Source: Diplonema japonicum
Lineage: Eukaryota; Euglenozoa; Diplonemea; Diplonemida; Diplonemidae
Reading direction: 5' to 3'
NCBI GenBank assembly: GCA_964019335.1
Contig: OZ025730.1
Coordinates: 206,001-270,000 of the forward strand
Length of the DNA: 64,000 bases
Of this stretch, positions 28,699 through 40,358 are shown piece by piece. A program made the translations under genes and the position numbers. The notes beneath the pieces were generated by a model. The model was given only the letters and a program-made list of their open reading frames with translations, made no database searches and was not told where the DNA came from. Every line of letters begins with the position of its first letter. Position 1 is the first letter of the stretch.

Positions 28699-29818
28699 GG
28701 AACAGGAGAACGGCGACGTTGGAACTGTCAAGGACGGGGTCTGGATCAAAAAGAATTTTTTAAAAAAATAAAAAAAGACGAATTTGAAGGTTATAAAGGA
28801 TACCCGGTAAAGAACACCCGGGGGGAATGGGAAGGATGGAAAAAAAAGAGCGGGGGAAAAAAAGAATTTTTTTTTTGAGTACAACTAACAAACAGAAAAG
28901 AAGACAGATTCCTTTTTTTTTTTTTTTTTTTATTGCGGGAAGAAAAGAGGCAGGAAAAAAGAGAGATTTAATTTTGCGTGTGTTCTTTCTCTCTCTCTTT
29001 TTTTTTTTTTTTTTTTTATTGTTTCACATAAATATACCCCCTTGAGTAAACAGGGAGAATTTTCATGGGGACAGGGACGGGAAGGGGGAGGGGATGGGAG
29101 GATGAGGGAGGTTTTTTTTCCTTCTTCTTTTTATGTCTCGTTCTTGGCACAGACTGCTTTTAATTTATTTTTCTTTCCTTCTTTTGACAGGGAACAGGAA
29201 TACCATTGGGGGGGGGGGGGGGATAAACACCTATTAACAAAATGGAGGAAACGATGGGGTATGGGTGAGTTTTATGGTTTTCTTTTTTTTTTCTTTTTCT
29301 AAAAATACTTCAAAGCTGATTACATGTTGCATTCATTCCCTCATTCCCGCCATTTCTTTTCGACAAATAGCAATTTTCTGTCACTCTAACACGGGGGATG
29401 TACAAAAGGATAAACAGCTAATAAAAAAAAAAAATCGACTGCACGGTATCTTGTCTTTCAGTTCGTTTAAAATGGCCCTTGCGTCCCTTACTTTTCTTTT
29501 TTTTTTATTAAAAGAAATAGTGGGAGCACACAGTGCTCATTCCCAGATAACGGGAGAAAAGAGAGTGGGAGGGGAGGGGGGGAAGAAGAAGAAGAAAGAA
29601 TAGGGGGGGGGGGGGGGAAATACTAAAAAAACCCCCCTGTTCGCGAGCGATGGAAGAAAAAAAAAAAAGATGGGTAGAAGAAGAAAAAAAAAACCCCCCC
29701 TTCATGATTTTTTCTTCTTTTTTTTGTTTTCTTCCAACTAGCGCAAGTGAGAATTTCTTTTTCTTGCGTTTCACCCCTCCTACCTCTTCTTCCCCCTATT
29801 TCCCTTGCAGTCTCTCTT

Positions 29819-29851
<33 letters not shown>

Positions 29852-30254
29852 TTTGTAATAATAATCGTAAGGGTGATGGTGGGGTGGGGAGGAGAAGAAA
29901 CCAAAGCAACATCCCGCAGAAAAACTAAAAGAACCGGCTTCGATTTATTTATTTTTCTCCCCCCTTTTTTTCTTTTTTCCTTTCTCGCAATAAATAACAA
30001 TTTCATTTACAGCCAGCTGCCAAGACACTGTGTTTGCGGCGATTCAGAAAATAAAAGGGTGGGGGAACAAATTCCAATTTATATACTCATGAAATGTTAC
30101 ATGAAGCAAATTCTTACCCAGACCGGGGGTCCCCTGTACGCATCCTTGACGACACACCACACCACACACACAACCCCCAATCTCCATATATAATATATAA
30201 TATGTTATTCTATTTTGTTCTTCCTTTTTTTTTTTTTTTCCCCACACATAAACT
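28699..30254. other. 1.5-kb gene-free, low-complexity region
   Basis: Runs of T, G (G16 near 29209, G14 near 29604) and A, short GT/CA-rich DNA near 30155-30175 and AT-rich palindromic TATATAATATATAATATG at about 30185-30200. I see no coding or RNA gene. Confidence 0.6.
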
Positions 30255-33200
30255 CTATAAAACTAACGGCTGGTAAGATGAGTGGTTCCCAGCATAGGAA
30301 GGGTTGGTAATGTAAGGAGAAGAGAAGGAGACAGGATGTCCAGGTGGCGCGGCTGGGGACGGGTTCACGGAAGGTCGAGCTGAGATGTACCTTGGTGTGG
30401 CATACGTCCGCACGAACGGCGTTGGCTTGGACTGGTAAGAAACAGGGAGCGGGGGGGAATGGAAGGAAGACGCTGCTGTAGGACGGGGTTGCGATGCAGC
30501 GGTGGACACAGGTTGCTGCTTGCTAGGGTTGGTCAACCCAAACGCCCCGAACAAAAACGACTGTGCCACCTTATGCGCCTCGCTCCCCCATTCCGGCGGG
30601 CTTCCCTTCAAGGTGGCACTACTCTTCATAGGGCTATCATTGGCATGGATCTGCTTTGTGACGACTGTCACAGTTTTAAGACCTTTACCCTTCGCTTGGT
30701 TGAACCCACGTTGCATGTCAGCAGCGCTGGTGACAGGAACACCATCAACAGTAGTGATGATGTCACCTGAGCGAATACCAGCTTCTTTACAAGGCCCTTC
30801 TACTGCTACTGCATAGACACCTAGATCCTGGTTGGTATCGTAGTCCAACCCGACTGCGCCTTTTGTCAGACTGACCTCGTGGATTATTTGGTTTCCAGAT
30901 CTTGACCCGTACTCCAAGCCTTTGTTGAAGTGGTCGCGGAGTTCCCATCTCCTGTGCCGTTCGTTGTCGGGAAGATGTGGGGAGTCGGAGTACTGTGAAG
31001 GGGGCTCAGGAATGTCGCCTTTTTCTAAAGCGTCGAAGTTCTTTCTTATCTGTTGTTCTCGTTCCTCGTGGAGGAGGCCTTGGTACTCGGCTTGATTGCC
31101 GCCTAGAGCAGCGATTACCTCGTTGAACTGGATGTACTCTTTGCCGCCGGCTGCGAGGAATATTTGATCGGTTTCATGGTCGCTTGGTGTGTACCCAAAC
31201 GCGGAGTTCATGAACTTTTTGAAGTGTTTCTTGTCCATGGTGCCCGAGTTGGTCTTGTCGTACCGCTGGAACTCTTTTGCTAGCTTTATTTTTTCCTCCC
31301 TGTCGAGGCCTTTCAACATGGACACGGACCGGTTCCCTTGGACCTCCCGTGACGCGTCGTACCCAGGCGCGCTTGGTTTGTTCACGTTGGACATTTTTGC
31401 AGCGCTGTCGTTGCCGGCGGCGATGCTTTGCTTGCGGACCTTTTCGTCGCCTTTTTCTTTGAGCTCCTTTTCCATCCCGCGGAGCGCGTAACAGAGCATG
31501 AAGTTGAAGACAATTCCAATGAGCAGGCACACACCGACAACAATGGAGTAGCTGAACACCCGCGGGAAATACTCTTCAATTTTCTCCTGAATAGAAATCT
31601 TGCACGCGTCCGAGTACTTCGCGTTCGTTGCCTCACAGTTGTCAGGACAGTGCAGGGTCGAGGTCAGCCGTTGACAGTTTTCTTCGTACCCGCTGCACGA
31701 CAGCATTTTTTCTATCGCGCAGGCGCGGCTTGGGTAGTCGGTCACAATGTCCTCCCACAGATCTTTGAGGAATGTCGACGCAGAGTGGCTGTCATCTCCA
31801 ACAGAATCGGAAAACCACTTCGAAAAGTACGCGATGGTGATGGTCGCCCCAAGACACAGTATCAACACAACCCCGTTCACACCCAACAAATACTTGCTTC
31901 GGTACCATGCTGCCCAGAAGCCTAAGAACGCGATGATGTAAAGAACCAACGCTGTGATCCCACCTGGTACAAGCAGCCATTTCCCCAAACCGTCGAACTG
32001 TGTGTATAAGTACAGCGCGACCCCCAAGGTCGCCATCGACATGATCATGATGACCACTGCTGTCCCCATCATGATGTTGCGGATGACAACGTACTTCTTC
32101 TTGAAGTTGACTTTGAAGATGGGGCGGACTTTTCCGTTCATTTTGTGCCGCCATCTGGTCCATGCTTTGCACCAAAGCATCAGGGCGGAGACACCAGCAC
32201 CGATGCCGAGGTACAGGACGTACGATTCATACTTTTCTAATGAATCGGTGGCCGCGTCGGCGCCGGTGCTTTCATGAGAGGTTGTGGAGAAGTTTAAGGT
32301 GCAGTTTCCTCCTGGTTTGCACTCTGCCACATAACCTGTATCAGGCGTCACGGGAGCTTGGAAGAACGACACACCACCACGGCATTCTGGCAGCGATTCA
32401 TCAGTACAGTAACACTTCCATCGTGACAGTGATCCTGTCGAGTTGTTTATTGCGGGCACTACTTTGATTGTGAAATCCCTGGTTTGGGTCATCGCTGGTA
32501 CCCTGCGGTCTTGTAAAACCCAGTCGGTAAGATCAGTAACGGTAGCGGTGATGATGTTGTCGCCGATGCCCAGCGAACCCGCCGTGATTTCTATCGATGC
32601 ACCGCAGGTACCCTGTGTGCACAATGCGGTTGAACCCTTCGCCCACGACACACCGAAGTTTCCTTTCGACAACAGTTTTGCGTTCAAATGCAGTACTATA
32701 CTCTGCCCTGTGGCGAGGTGTACTATTTCATCTGGTAGCGGACACGACGGCCACATCAGTGACATTGTGCTTGCGTACATTTCAAGCGTCACTGCTTCTC
32801 TACACACAGGGCACATCCTACCGTCGGTTAGCTTTCCCATCAAACAGTTTGTGGAGGGTTTCTTGTAGTTGGAGTACCCGCACGGGGTGACGGGGTTTGC
32901 AAGCATGTTAAGGGACGTGTCAGTTGTTGATTTGTCTATCCAGCCCTGCCAAGGGATGGTTGTTGATTGTGGTGAAACGCAATTTTTCAAAGCTACGATC
33001 GACGGCTCGGTGATCTGCATGTCGTACTCATCGAAGAGGTCGCCCCATGCATGGCCCAGCTCGTGGAACAGAAGCGAGGCAAATTTTTGTTTTTGCGTTG
33101 CGTCGTTAAAGTCGAACCCGTTGTAAAAACACCCGATTTTTGCGCTGGGTGAGTATAAACCACCGCCGCCGTATTGGTTGTCATTGACAAGAACTGCAAT

Positions 33201-34076
33201 GACGGTGTTTCTCTTGTTGAGGGTGCGTGGTTTCGCAGGGCTTGTCTCGGCGAGGTTGAGAACCTTTTGCGTGTCGCAAAACAGGTACCTGGGATTCGTC
33301 TTCCCGTACCCGCATCCTAAATTATCGGATTTTGTGATCCCATCCGCGGGTTTCGATGCCCCCGACTCTGGAGACGGCTGCCACACAGAAAAAACATTCA
33401 CTACATCGAAATATCTATAGAAGGGAACAGATGCTTTGAAACCGGTGATGGGCGGGAATTTGAAAAGCTGTGTAACGTGATCGACATCTGTGGCGAATTT
33501 TGCCTTCTCTGCGGTGGTGTACCCTGATGGGAGGAGCACGAGATTGTTGACAGCAGATGTGGGGCCGATGGTCTGAACGTTTGTGTGTTCGATGCCTGTT
33601 TGAAGGATGTCAGCAAAGCGGTGATCTGAAGGGTTGATTTGGCTGATAGTTTTTGATGAACTTGCATGGCCGGTGATTTCCAGATAAATGCAGATTGATG
33701 GGATGATGATGATGCTTGCAGTACCGTGGTGGTGGAGTGTGAATGTGCCTTTCATCGTGCCAGTGTTGTGCGAAGTTTCGCCCTCTTCGTGGTGGATTTT
33801 CGGGTTTGGGATTCTGACCCCGATTCTTACCCCGCTTGGAGCAACGCATTCGACGTCGATTTCATGGTTTTTTCTTCCTCTCCCGAGGCTTTTCCACCCA
33901 TCGTTCTCGTTAGCCCATTCGTATGGATTTCCTGTTACCTCTTGCCCCGTCCATATTGAGTCCGGGGCCGTTACGTCATCGCCTTCAAATCGTAGGAGTA
34001 CTGAAACTGCTTCTTCTCCAAATGCAGGAAGGGCCAGTATCCACACGAATGCCACTGAGGTTGTCCATCCCCGCAT
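30255..34076 (-). CDS. M64 metallopeptidase-tetraspanin-EF hand-PDZ fusion
   Basis: Single-exon, 1273 residues. Signal peptide 1-18 (MRGWTTSVAFVWILALPAFG). Then an ectodomain of the peptidase M64 (IgA peptidase) family with the zinc site HELGHAWGDLFDEY at about 338-351; the two His and the following Asp/Glu are intact, so it should be active. After a Cys-rich linker come one transmembrane helix (about 612-632) and a four-helix set (about 672-865), whose large loop carries AIEKMLSCSGYEENC and further Cys, as in tetraspanins. The cytoplasmic part has one clear EF hand (YDKTNSGTMDKKHF, about 940) and a PDZ domain (about 1065-1145, with AGIRSGDIITTVDGVPV), then a Pro/Ser-rich tail. I start at the ATG at 34076 (MRGW), since the upstream frame is poly-Phe and a leader. 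Looks like a surface protease coupled to a calcium- and scaffold-linked cytoplasmic tail; function is inference. Confidence 0.88.
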   Translation of the reverse strand: MRGWTTSVAFVWILALPAFGEEAVSVLLRFEGDDVTAPDSIWTGQEVTGNPYEWANENDGWKSLGRGRKNHEIDVECVAPSGVRIGVRIPNPKIHHEEGETSHNTGTMKGTFTLHHHGTASIIIIPSICIYLEITGHASSSKTISQINPSDHRFADILQTGIEHTNVQTIGPTSAVNNLVLLPSGYTTAEKAKFATDVDHVTQLFKFPPITGFKASVPFYRYFDVVNVFSVWQPSPESGASKPADGITKSDNLGCGYGKTNPRYLFCDTQKVLNLAETSPAKPRTLNKRNTVIAVLVNDNQYGGGGLYSPSAKIGCFYNGFDFNDATQKQKFASLLFHELGHAWGDLFDEYDMQITEPSIVALKNCVSPQSTTIPWQGWIDKSTTDTSLNMLANPVTPCGYSNYKKPSTNCLMGKLTDGRMCPVCREAVTLEMYASTMSLMWPSCPLPDEIVHLATGQSIVLHLNAKLLSKGNFGVSWAKGSTALCTQGTCGASIEITAGSLGIGDNIITATVTDLTDWVLQDRRVPAMTQTRDFTIKVVPAINNSTGSLSRWKCYCTDESLPECRGGVSFFQAPVTPDTGYVAECKPGGNCTLNFSTTSHESTGADAATDSLEKYESYVLYLGIGAGVSALMLWCKAWTRWRHKMNGKVRPIFKVNFKKKYVVIRNIMMGTAVVIMIMSMATLGVALYLYTQFDGLGKWLLVPGGITALVLYIIAFLGFWAAWYRSKYLLGVNGVVLILCLGATITIAYFSKWFSDSVGDDSHSASTFLKDLWEDIVTDYPSRACAIEKMLSCSGYEENCQRLTSTLHCPDNCEATNAKYSDACKISIQEKIEEYFPRVFSYSIVVGVCLLIGIVFNFMLCYALRGMEKELKEKGDEKVRKQSIAAGNDSAAKMSNVNKPSAPGYDASREVQGNRSVSMLKGLDREEKIKLAKEFQRYDKTNSGTMDKKHFKKFMNSAFGYTPSDHETDQIFLAAGGKEYIQFNEVIAALGGNQAEYQGLLHEEREQQIRKNFDALEKGDIPEPPSQYSDSPHLPDNERHRRWELRDHFNKGLEYGSRSGNQIIHEVSLTKGAVGLDYDTNQDLGVYAVAVEGPCKEAGIRSGDIITTVDGVPVTSAADMQRGFNQAKGKGLKTVTVVTKQIHANDSPMKSSATLKGSPPEWGSEAHKVAQSFLFGAFGLTNPSKQQPVSTAASQPRPTAASSFHSPPLPVSYQSKPTPFVRTYATPRYISARPSVNPSPAAPPGHPVSFSSPYITNPSYAGNHSSYQPLVL

Positions 34077-34354
34077 ATGGATTGGGGGGAGGTGATCCTT
34101 TTTATTGTTTTTGATGGGGACGGAGTGAGGAGGAAAAAAAAAAAAAAAAAAAAAAATAACAATCATTTTTTTTTTTGATAAAATAAAAAATAAATAAAAA
34201 TATAATGACGGCCAAAAAAAAAGGGGGGGGTGTTTTGTTTTGTTTTTTTTTATAAAAAGAAATAATATGATGATGAAAAAAAATGAGTGGGGGAAAATAA
34301 AAAAATAAAATAAAAAATGAAGTAGAAAAAAAAAAAAAGGAAAGAAAGAAAACA

Positions 34355-35057
34355 CTATTTTTTAACTTTTTTCCGCATAATTTTCTTTGGTTTAGATGCG
34401 GGTGCGGTGGGAGAGGAGGTGGGGGTCTTTCTCTTCAGGGGGATTTTCTTCTTCAGCTGTTTTTTCTTTGGCTTCTCTTCCTCCACCGGCAGGGTCGCGA
34501 TTTCTTCGTTGCTTGTCTCCTCTACTCGGTTGTCCTCATCTTCTTCATTAAGCTCAAACTTTTCGTCCGCTTCTTGCTCTATTTTTTCAATTTCCTTTTC
34601 GCCCTTTTTGCCGTGGTGTCCCAACTGCCTCACCTCCTCCTCTTCAGATTCTTCCTCCTTCTTCCCTTCGTTTTTGTTCCACTCCAGCCCGCCCGCCACC
34701 GACAGGAACGATAGGGTGTGCCTATTGTGCTCACCGACTCTTTTTTTTTTTTTTTTTTTTTTTTAAATCCCCTTCATACTTAGCAAGGTCGGCTGTTCGT
34801 TTCACGATATTTTGATGAAGAAGCTTCAGTGCAGCTTGCAGTTGACCGTCAGCAGGTGCAGAGCTTGTAGTAGCTGTTTTGTGTGGTTTAAAAAAAAAAA
34901 GAAAAGAAAAAAAACTTACCCGCCGCACGCTTCTGCAGATACGCCCCATGCCTGCTCAAAAGATGGCACACCCACCTCAACACACGTTCTACATTGTTGT
35001 TGTCAGCCAGCTCTTTGCTCAACAGCTCGATGACGGGGACTAACAGCTCCTGTAAAG

Positions 35058-35088
<31 letters not shown>

Positions 35089-37647
35089 CTTCTTTTTTTT
35101 TTTTCTTTTTTAAGTACCGTAGAAATGTTATCAGTCACGAAAGGGATCTCCTGCTCGGGGACCCCGTGCAGCACTCGCGTGCACACGTCGGCGTCGTTGA
35201 GGTGCAAGCTCTTCAGCAGGGCGACGATGAAGTTCCCCTTCTCAAGCTCGCCGTAGACTTCCTAGGTTTAGGTTTAGGTGTGTATTATTTATTTCTTCTT
35301 TTTTAAATCATTGCACACACCATTGGTGTCAGCCCCATGGACAGGAACGTCGGGTTGAAACGCTTTGCGTCTACTTCGGTTGAAAAAAGAAGCAGTCCGT
35401 CGGTGGTGGCAGCGGCCCATTCCTTCCCGGTGGGGGAGAACATGACACACTTGGACCTTGCGATGGGACGGGTCTTCTTGCGCTTGCCTTGGTCGCCTCG
35501 CTGCGCACCAGGCAGCCGGGTCACCTTTCGCACACCATCTTCAGAATCGGAGTCAGCAAGATCAAGATTGTTAATGTTACCAGCGTCAGTGTTGGCTCTG
35601 TAGTCGTAGACATCAGACATGCCGTCCAGCGATCTGTTGTTGGTGACCTGCCACTTTGTGAGGAGGTGCGATTGGTTGGCACCGTACAACGCAATCCACT
35701 TGCTGTTGCCTCCCAAGAGGATGCCGTGGTTGTCGGGCGACCATGATATAGTGTTGAAGTGCCTTGCGGACTGTCCTGTGAAAGGGTTCGTCGCTTCTGC
35801 CGACCGCCAACCACCCTTCACGTCCCTATGCACGGAGATCGTCTTCAGCGGCACGATGTCCGTCGTGTCCTCTGTGCTGTACAGCGACATGTCGCCGTTC
35901 AGCGTCAGCACGCACAGTTTTAAGCCGTCCGGCGAGAAACGCAGCGTGATGACCTCCGAGTTGAAGACAATGGCCTCTGTCGTTGTCATCCCGCCTGTTG
36001 TTACCTTTGCCGTGCTGCTGGCGTAGACGCCCCACACCCGAACTGTCTTGTCCCATGATGATGATGCAAATACTGTTCCAGACTGGTGGAAGTCGATTCC
36101 TGAGATGGGTCCTTCATGTCCTGAGAACACTTCAAGGACCTGCCCCGTCTGCGTCGACCACAGATAGATGTCAGGCTCGGTCAGCGAGCCTCCGACAACA
36201 AGCTCGCCAGACGGGTCCAGGGCAAAGCAGGAGATCTGTGCAGACACAGGCGGCTGGAGTACTCTGAACTGTCTGTACCTCTTCAGGTCGTACCCCCGGA
36301 TGGTGCCGTCTGCCGATGCAGACCACAGCGTCTGGTTGTTGGAGAACCGCACCTCCGACACCGGTCCCTGGTGGTCCCTGAAGGTTGCGAAGCAGAACCC
36401 GGTGCTGCCGTTCCACACCTTCACCTTCCCGTCGTCGGAGGAGGTTGCAAGCACAGCACCGTCCGGTGAGAACGCCACCGTCGAGACATCGTGGTAGTGC
36501 GACTGCTGCTTCAGGACGTATGTCTCGCTCTTCCATTCCCATACAAGAAGCTGGCCGAGCTTCTCGCTGCCAAAGGCGACCCAATCGCCCTGCCTGTTGA
36601 CGGACACGCTTGTGATCTTCTGCTCTGTGATAGACAGTGTGTGGATGCACTTCACCTCAGGGATCGTTGTGTAGACCCCGAAGACACCGTTTTTGAACCC
36701 CGCGAAGAGCAGTCCCGACGACGTGTGGTACTCGATGTTCTGCAGACGCGCATCGTGCTCGAGGAAGAACTTCTTCTTGATCTGCCAGTTCTTGAGCGTC
36801 AGCTCGGGGGAGCTGGGTTTTTTCTTCTTCTTCGCCCCTTCTTCTTCTTCTTCCATTTCCTCGCCTTCCTCGTTCTCTTCCTCCTCTTCTTCTTCTTCTT
36901 CCTCTTCATCTTGGTTCTTGGCGAGAAGAGGTTGATACCTATCACGATCGGTCATCTGCCAAATGGCAATGGTGCGATCAGAGGATGCACTGAGGATGGT
37001 GGTGTTGGAAGAGGAGGTGAAGAAGGAGTTGATAACAGGGCAACGATGCGCCGCAAGAGTGACATGTGGTTTCATGCCGAGATGGGTACCCTCTGCGGCC
37101 ATCTGAGCGTGGAGAGAGGGCTTTTGCAGAGGAACAACACGCACAGAGCAGTCCTCGCTGGAGAGCAGGAGGTACCGGTCGCACGACGACCATTTCACAG
37201 ATGTGACGTCACCAGAACAGACCTGTATTTTCTTGAGGAGGTGGACGGAACGGTATTGAAGGACTTTGTTAGGCGGTGTTGACCACACTTGGACTTCTCT
37301 CCCGTTCACCACCGCTACGTATCTCTCGTTGTTGCTGATCTTGACCATGCTTGTGCCTGCCTTGAAGTTTATCACTTCCAAGGCAACCTCGGCCTCCCAG
37401 TTTATGAAAACTCCTCGTCCGTCATCGTCCACCACAACCATGAGGCCTTCATTGATGCTCAGATCCATGCATCTGATGTCTTTCAGGCACTCGAAGGGCG
37501 AGGCTTTGTTTACGGATTTCACCAGATCGTACCTGCCTACCCTGTTCCCCACCGGGGATAAGAGTTCCTTCCCCGAGCTTGTAAAAATTAAATTCCCTTG
37601 ATTGTAAACCGCCCCGCAAAGGTTCAAAAATTTGTAATCCGTTCGCA

Positions 37648-37648
<1 letters not shown>
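34355..37648 (-). CDS. PWP2: PWP2/UTP1, U3 snoRNP SSU-processome subunit, five exons
   Basis: WD40 scaffold of the UTP-B subcomplex needed for 18S rRNA processing in the nucleolus. Exons: 35321-37648, 35118-35261, 34920-35049, 34780-34873 and 34355-34739, joined at GT-AG introns of 59, 68, 46 and 40 nt, give 1026 residues (about 920 in animals). Exon 1 holds two WD40 propellers (repeats such as TVAFSPDGAVLATSSDDGKVKVW) plus an acidic insertion of some 25 Glu near residue 240. Exons 2-4 encode the Utp12 domain: EVYGELEKGNFIVALLKSL and LNDADVCTRV, then VERVLRWVCHLLSRHGAYL, AALKLLHQNIVKR and DLAK joined to VGEHNRHTL. The last exon adds a long Glu- then Lys-rich tail, typical of nucleolar proteins. 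ATG at 37648. The last exon by itself looks like a small separate gene; the joins show it is not. Confidence 0.95.
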
Positions 37649-37679
<31 letters not shown>

Positions 37680-37730
37680 GTTTTTTTTTTTTTTTATGAA
37701 GACTATCTGGAGCCCCCCGCGACCCCTCGT

Positions 37731-37776
<46 letters not shown>

Positions 37777-39214
37777 TGCATCATGGAAAAACAAAGAGGA
37801 AAAAATATTCATAAGTTTTTAAAAAAAGGGGGGGGTCAGGTTGAGCAAAAAAAAAAAGAAGAAGAAAACTTGGGAAGGACAAAAAAGAGGAGGAAAAAAA
37901 AAAAAGAAGAAGAAAGAAAAAAGAAAAAAAAAAAGAGTGTTTTTTTACGTTCCTTTGGTAGTCTGGGAAGTATAAGTAAGGAGGGGAGAAAAAAGTTTTT
38001 TTTTTCAAAAGCAGGAGATCAGTGGAAGAGAGATCTCACTCCTTTGGCAACACTTTTTTTTTTTTTTTTTTTTTTTTTGCCTGATCGCCCAGCGACTGTG
38101 CATTGTTCATTTTTATTTTGAATTTTTTTTTCCATTTTTTATCCCGATTTAAAGAAAATGGGGGGGGGGATGTAATGGGGAAAGGGAAGAAATTGGATTA
38201 AAAAGCACCTTAAGAGAGGGAGACAGGGAGGGACTGTAAAAAAAAAGGAGGGGAGGGGGGAGTTTTCCAATAAGGAAAGGGAGGATGAAACATAAAAAAT
38301 ATAATAAAAAAAAAATATAAGGAAACGGGGTTGTGTAAAGAAGAAAAAAAATGGAACGTTTATATTTCATTTTCTTTTTAGAAACAAGAAAAAGGAGCAA
38401 AAAAAAGAGGAAGAAAAAAAAAGGGGGGAAGAAGGTGTGGGGGGAAAAGATGGATTTTTTTTTTATATCTTCTAAGAAACGTTGGTGACTCAATCTTATT
38501 TTGGCATTTTGGCCAAATACCTGGAGGTATATCACTCCACAAACGTTAGCACTGCGAGGGTGGCTATTTTCTTTTCTATATGGTTTTTTTTTTTTTTTTT
38601 CTTTTTTTTTTTTCTTTTTTTTTCAAATCCCTCTTTACGCCCGGAGCCTTGGCTAAGCTTTTTTTTTTTTTCCTTTTTTTTTTCTTTCTTTTGTAATTTT
38701 TTTTTTTTTTTCATTGTTGTTTAGGTAGGGGGGAAACAAAAAACGTTCGTGCAAAAAAAAACTCGATGTAAAGGAAGCCGGTGGGGGCACCCTGCACAAG
38801 CACCATTTACTTGATTACAGGGGGCGCACCTCGGCCTAGCTGTAGCTTCTTCTGCGTTCCGCGTCGTGTCCTTAATGCGTGCGGTGTGCAGCTCAACCCC
38901 AGCCGGGGCGCCCCGGGTAACCAAGATTCTGAGCCCGTGTAGTTTGCTGCCTGTTGGCCACCCAGAGCATCTGCTTCTTCCACTTGGGCGCTACCGGTGA
39001 TGACCGACGGGGAGGTCAACAGCGAACAACACATCTGATGTACTTCTTTATATTTCCATGTTATCCCCACCACCTGGAAAAAAAAAAAAATAAAAAAAGC
39101 TCATTATGATGGGGGGGCCCCCACCAAAAAGAAGGAAAATGGGGGACGAAACTGATATGCGCGTCATTAGAAAAGTCCTAAGGAAGCTCTCACGCGCAAT
39201 CAACTCCAACAAAA

Positions 39215-39273
<59 letters not shown>

Positions 39274-40024
39274 GTACACCACCTGCAAAGAGGTACTTGA
39301 GGGAGGAAGTGAGGATGAAAAGAAAATACAGGAGAAAACAAAAAAAAAAAAACAAAAAAGAAGAAAAAAAAAAGAATCGAGAAAGTAGAAGGGGGGAGCG
39401 GGAAGAGAAAAAGAAAACTTTTTTTTTACCCCTCTTTTTTTTTTTGAAATTCTCAAGAGAGTGCGATTTACATAATAATTCGTTTTTCTTCCCAGCATCC
39501 CTCTTTTTTTTTTTTTTTTTTCTTCTCCCCATGAGATCTTCATCGTGAACCCTCTTGCAAAACCGGAATCCTGAAAAAAGTAAATGAGAAAATACAAAAA
39601 AATAAGAAATTAAAAAAAAGGGGGGGGCAACAATTTTTTATGATGTTTTTTTTTTTTTTTTTCTTTTGAATTTAATGTTTCCTACCTAAATGGGGTGTTT
39701 CTTGTCCCGGTGAAAGTGTTTTGGAAGTGCACCGTCCTAAATATGGGAAGAGAAATAACAAAAAAAAATTTAAAAAAGAAATTAAAAAAACAGGCGGGTT
39801 CTCGTGCTATGATTGTTCCTACCTGAGGGGAAAGTAAGTATATAAAAAATGACAACGAAGAAATTAAAAAAAAAAAAAAAAAAAAAAAACAGGATTCCAG
39901 GGAGTGTCACGGGTTCTCGATTTAAATATTTCTTCATAACACACTTTTTTTTTGTTTTTAGTTTTAGTTTTTTTTAAAAAAGTTTTCACCCTCTCCCCCT
40001 CTCTACTTTCTCAAAAAAAAAAAC

Positions 40025-40060
<36 letters not shown>

Positions 40061-40277
40061 CCATTCTATAATTTTTTTTTTTTCCCAATAAAAACCAATC
40101 CAGAAAAATAAAAATAAAAAAATAATAAAAGGTGACGGGTACCCTTCCATGGGATGCCCCACCACCTTAATTTTTTAATTTTTTTTTTTCCTCCTTCGTG
40201 TACTCTCCCCACCCTCCCCTCCCCATGCTCATCTTAAGATTGTATTGCACAAAATATATGTTAAAAAAAATGGCGTG

Positions 40278-40328
<51 letters not shown>

Positions 40329-40358
40329 GAAGAAAAAAAAATCTTTTTTTTTATTTGT
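37649..40358. other. 2.7-kb gene-free, homopolymer-rich region
   Basis: Dominated by T, A and mixed A/G tracts (A46-type run at 39210-39270, T39 near 40030-40060, A42 near 40286-40326). The only structured sequence I see is the second copy of the 255-bp dispersed repeat. No gene or RNA gene found. Confidence 0.6.
38808..39074. repeat. Dispersed ~255-bp repeat, copy 2
   Basis: Same element as at 5509-5759, here 267 bp; it carries two small insertions (GCGTCGTGT-type near 38862 and GGTGTGCAG near 38883) and one deletion relative to copy 1. Ends CATGTTATCCCCACCACC and is followed by an A13 run. Same orientation as copy 1. Confidence 0.75.

Noticed and set aside
28699..28884. Longer 106-codon version of the small gene at 28564
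   Set aside because: Begins with TTG and is poly-Phe; only the part after the internal ATG is plausible.
34077..34355. Poly-Phe N-terminal extension of the M64 fusion
   Set aside because: Leader homopolymers; the signal peptide starts at the ATG at 34076.
34355..34699. Separate Glu/Lys-rich 114-codon gene
   Set aside because: It starts only with GTG and joins in frame to the Utp12 exons as the last exon of PWP2.
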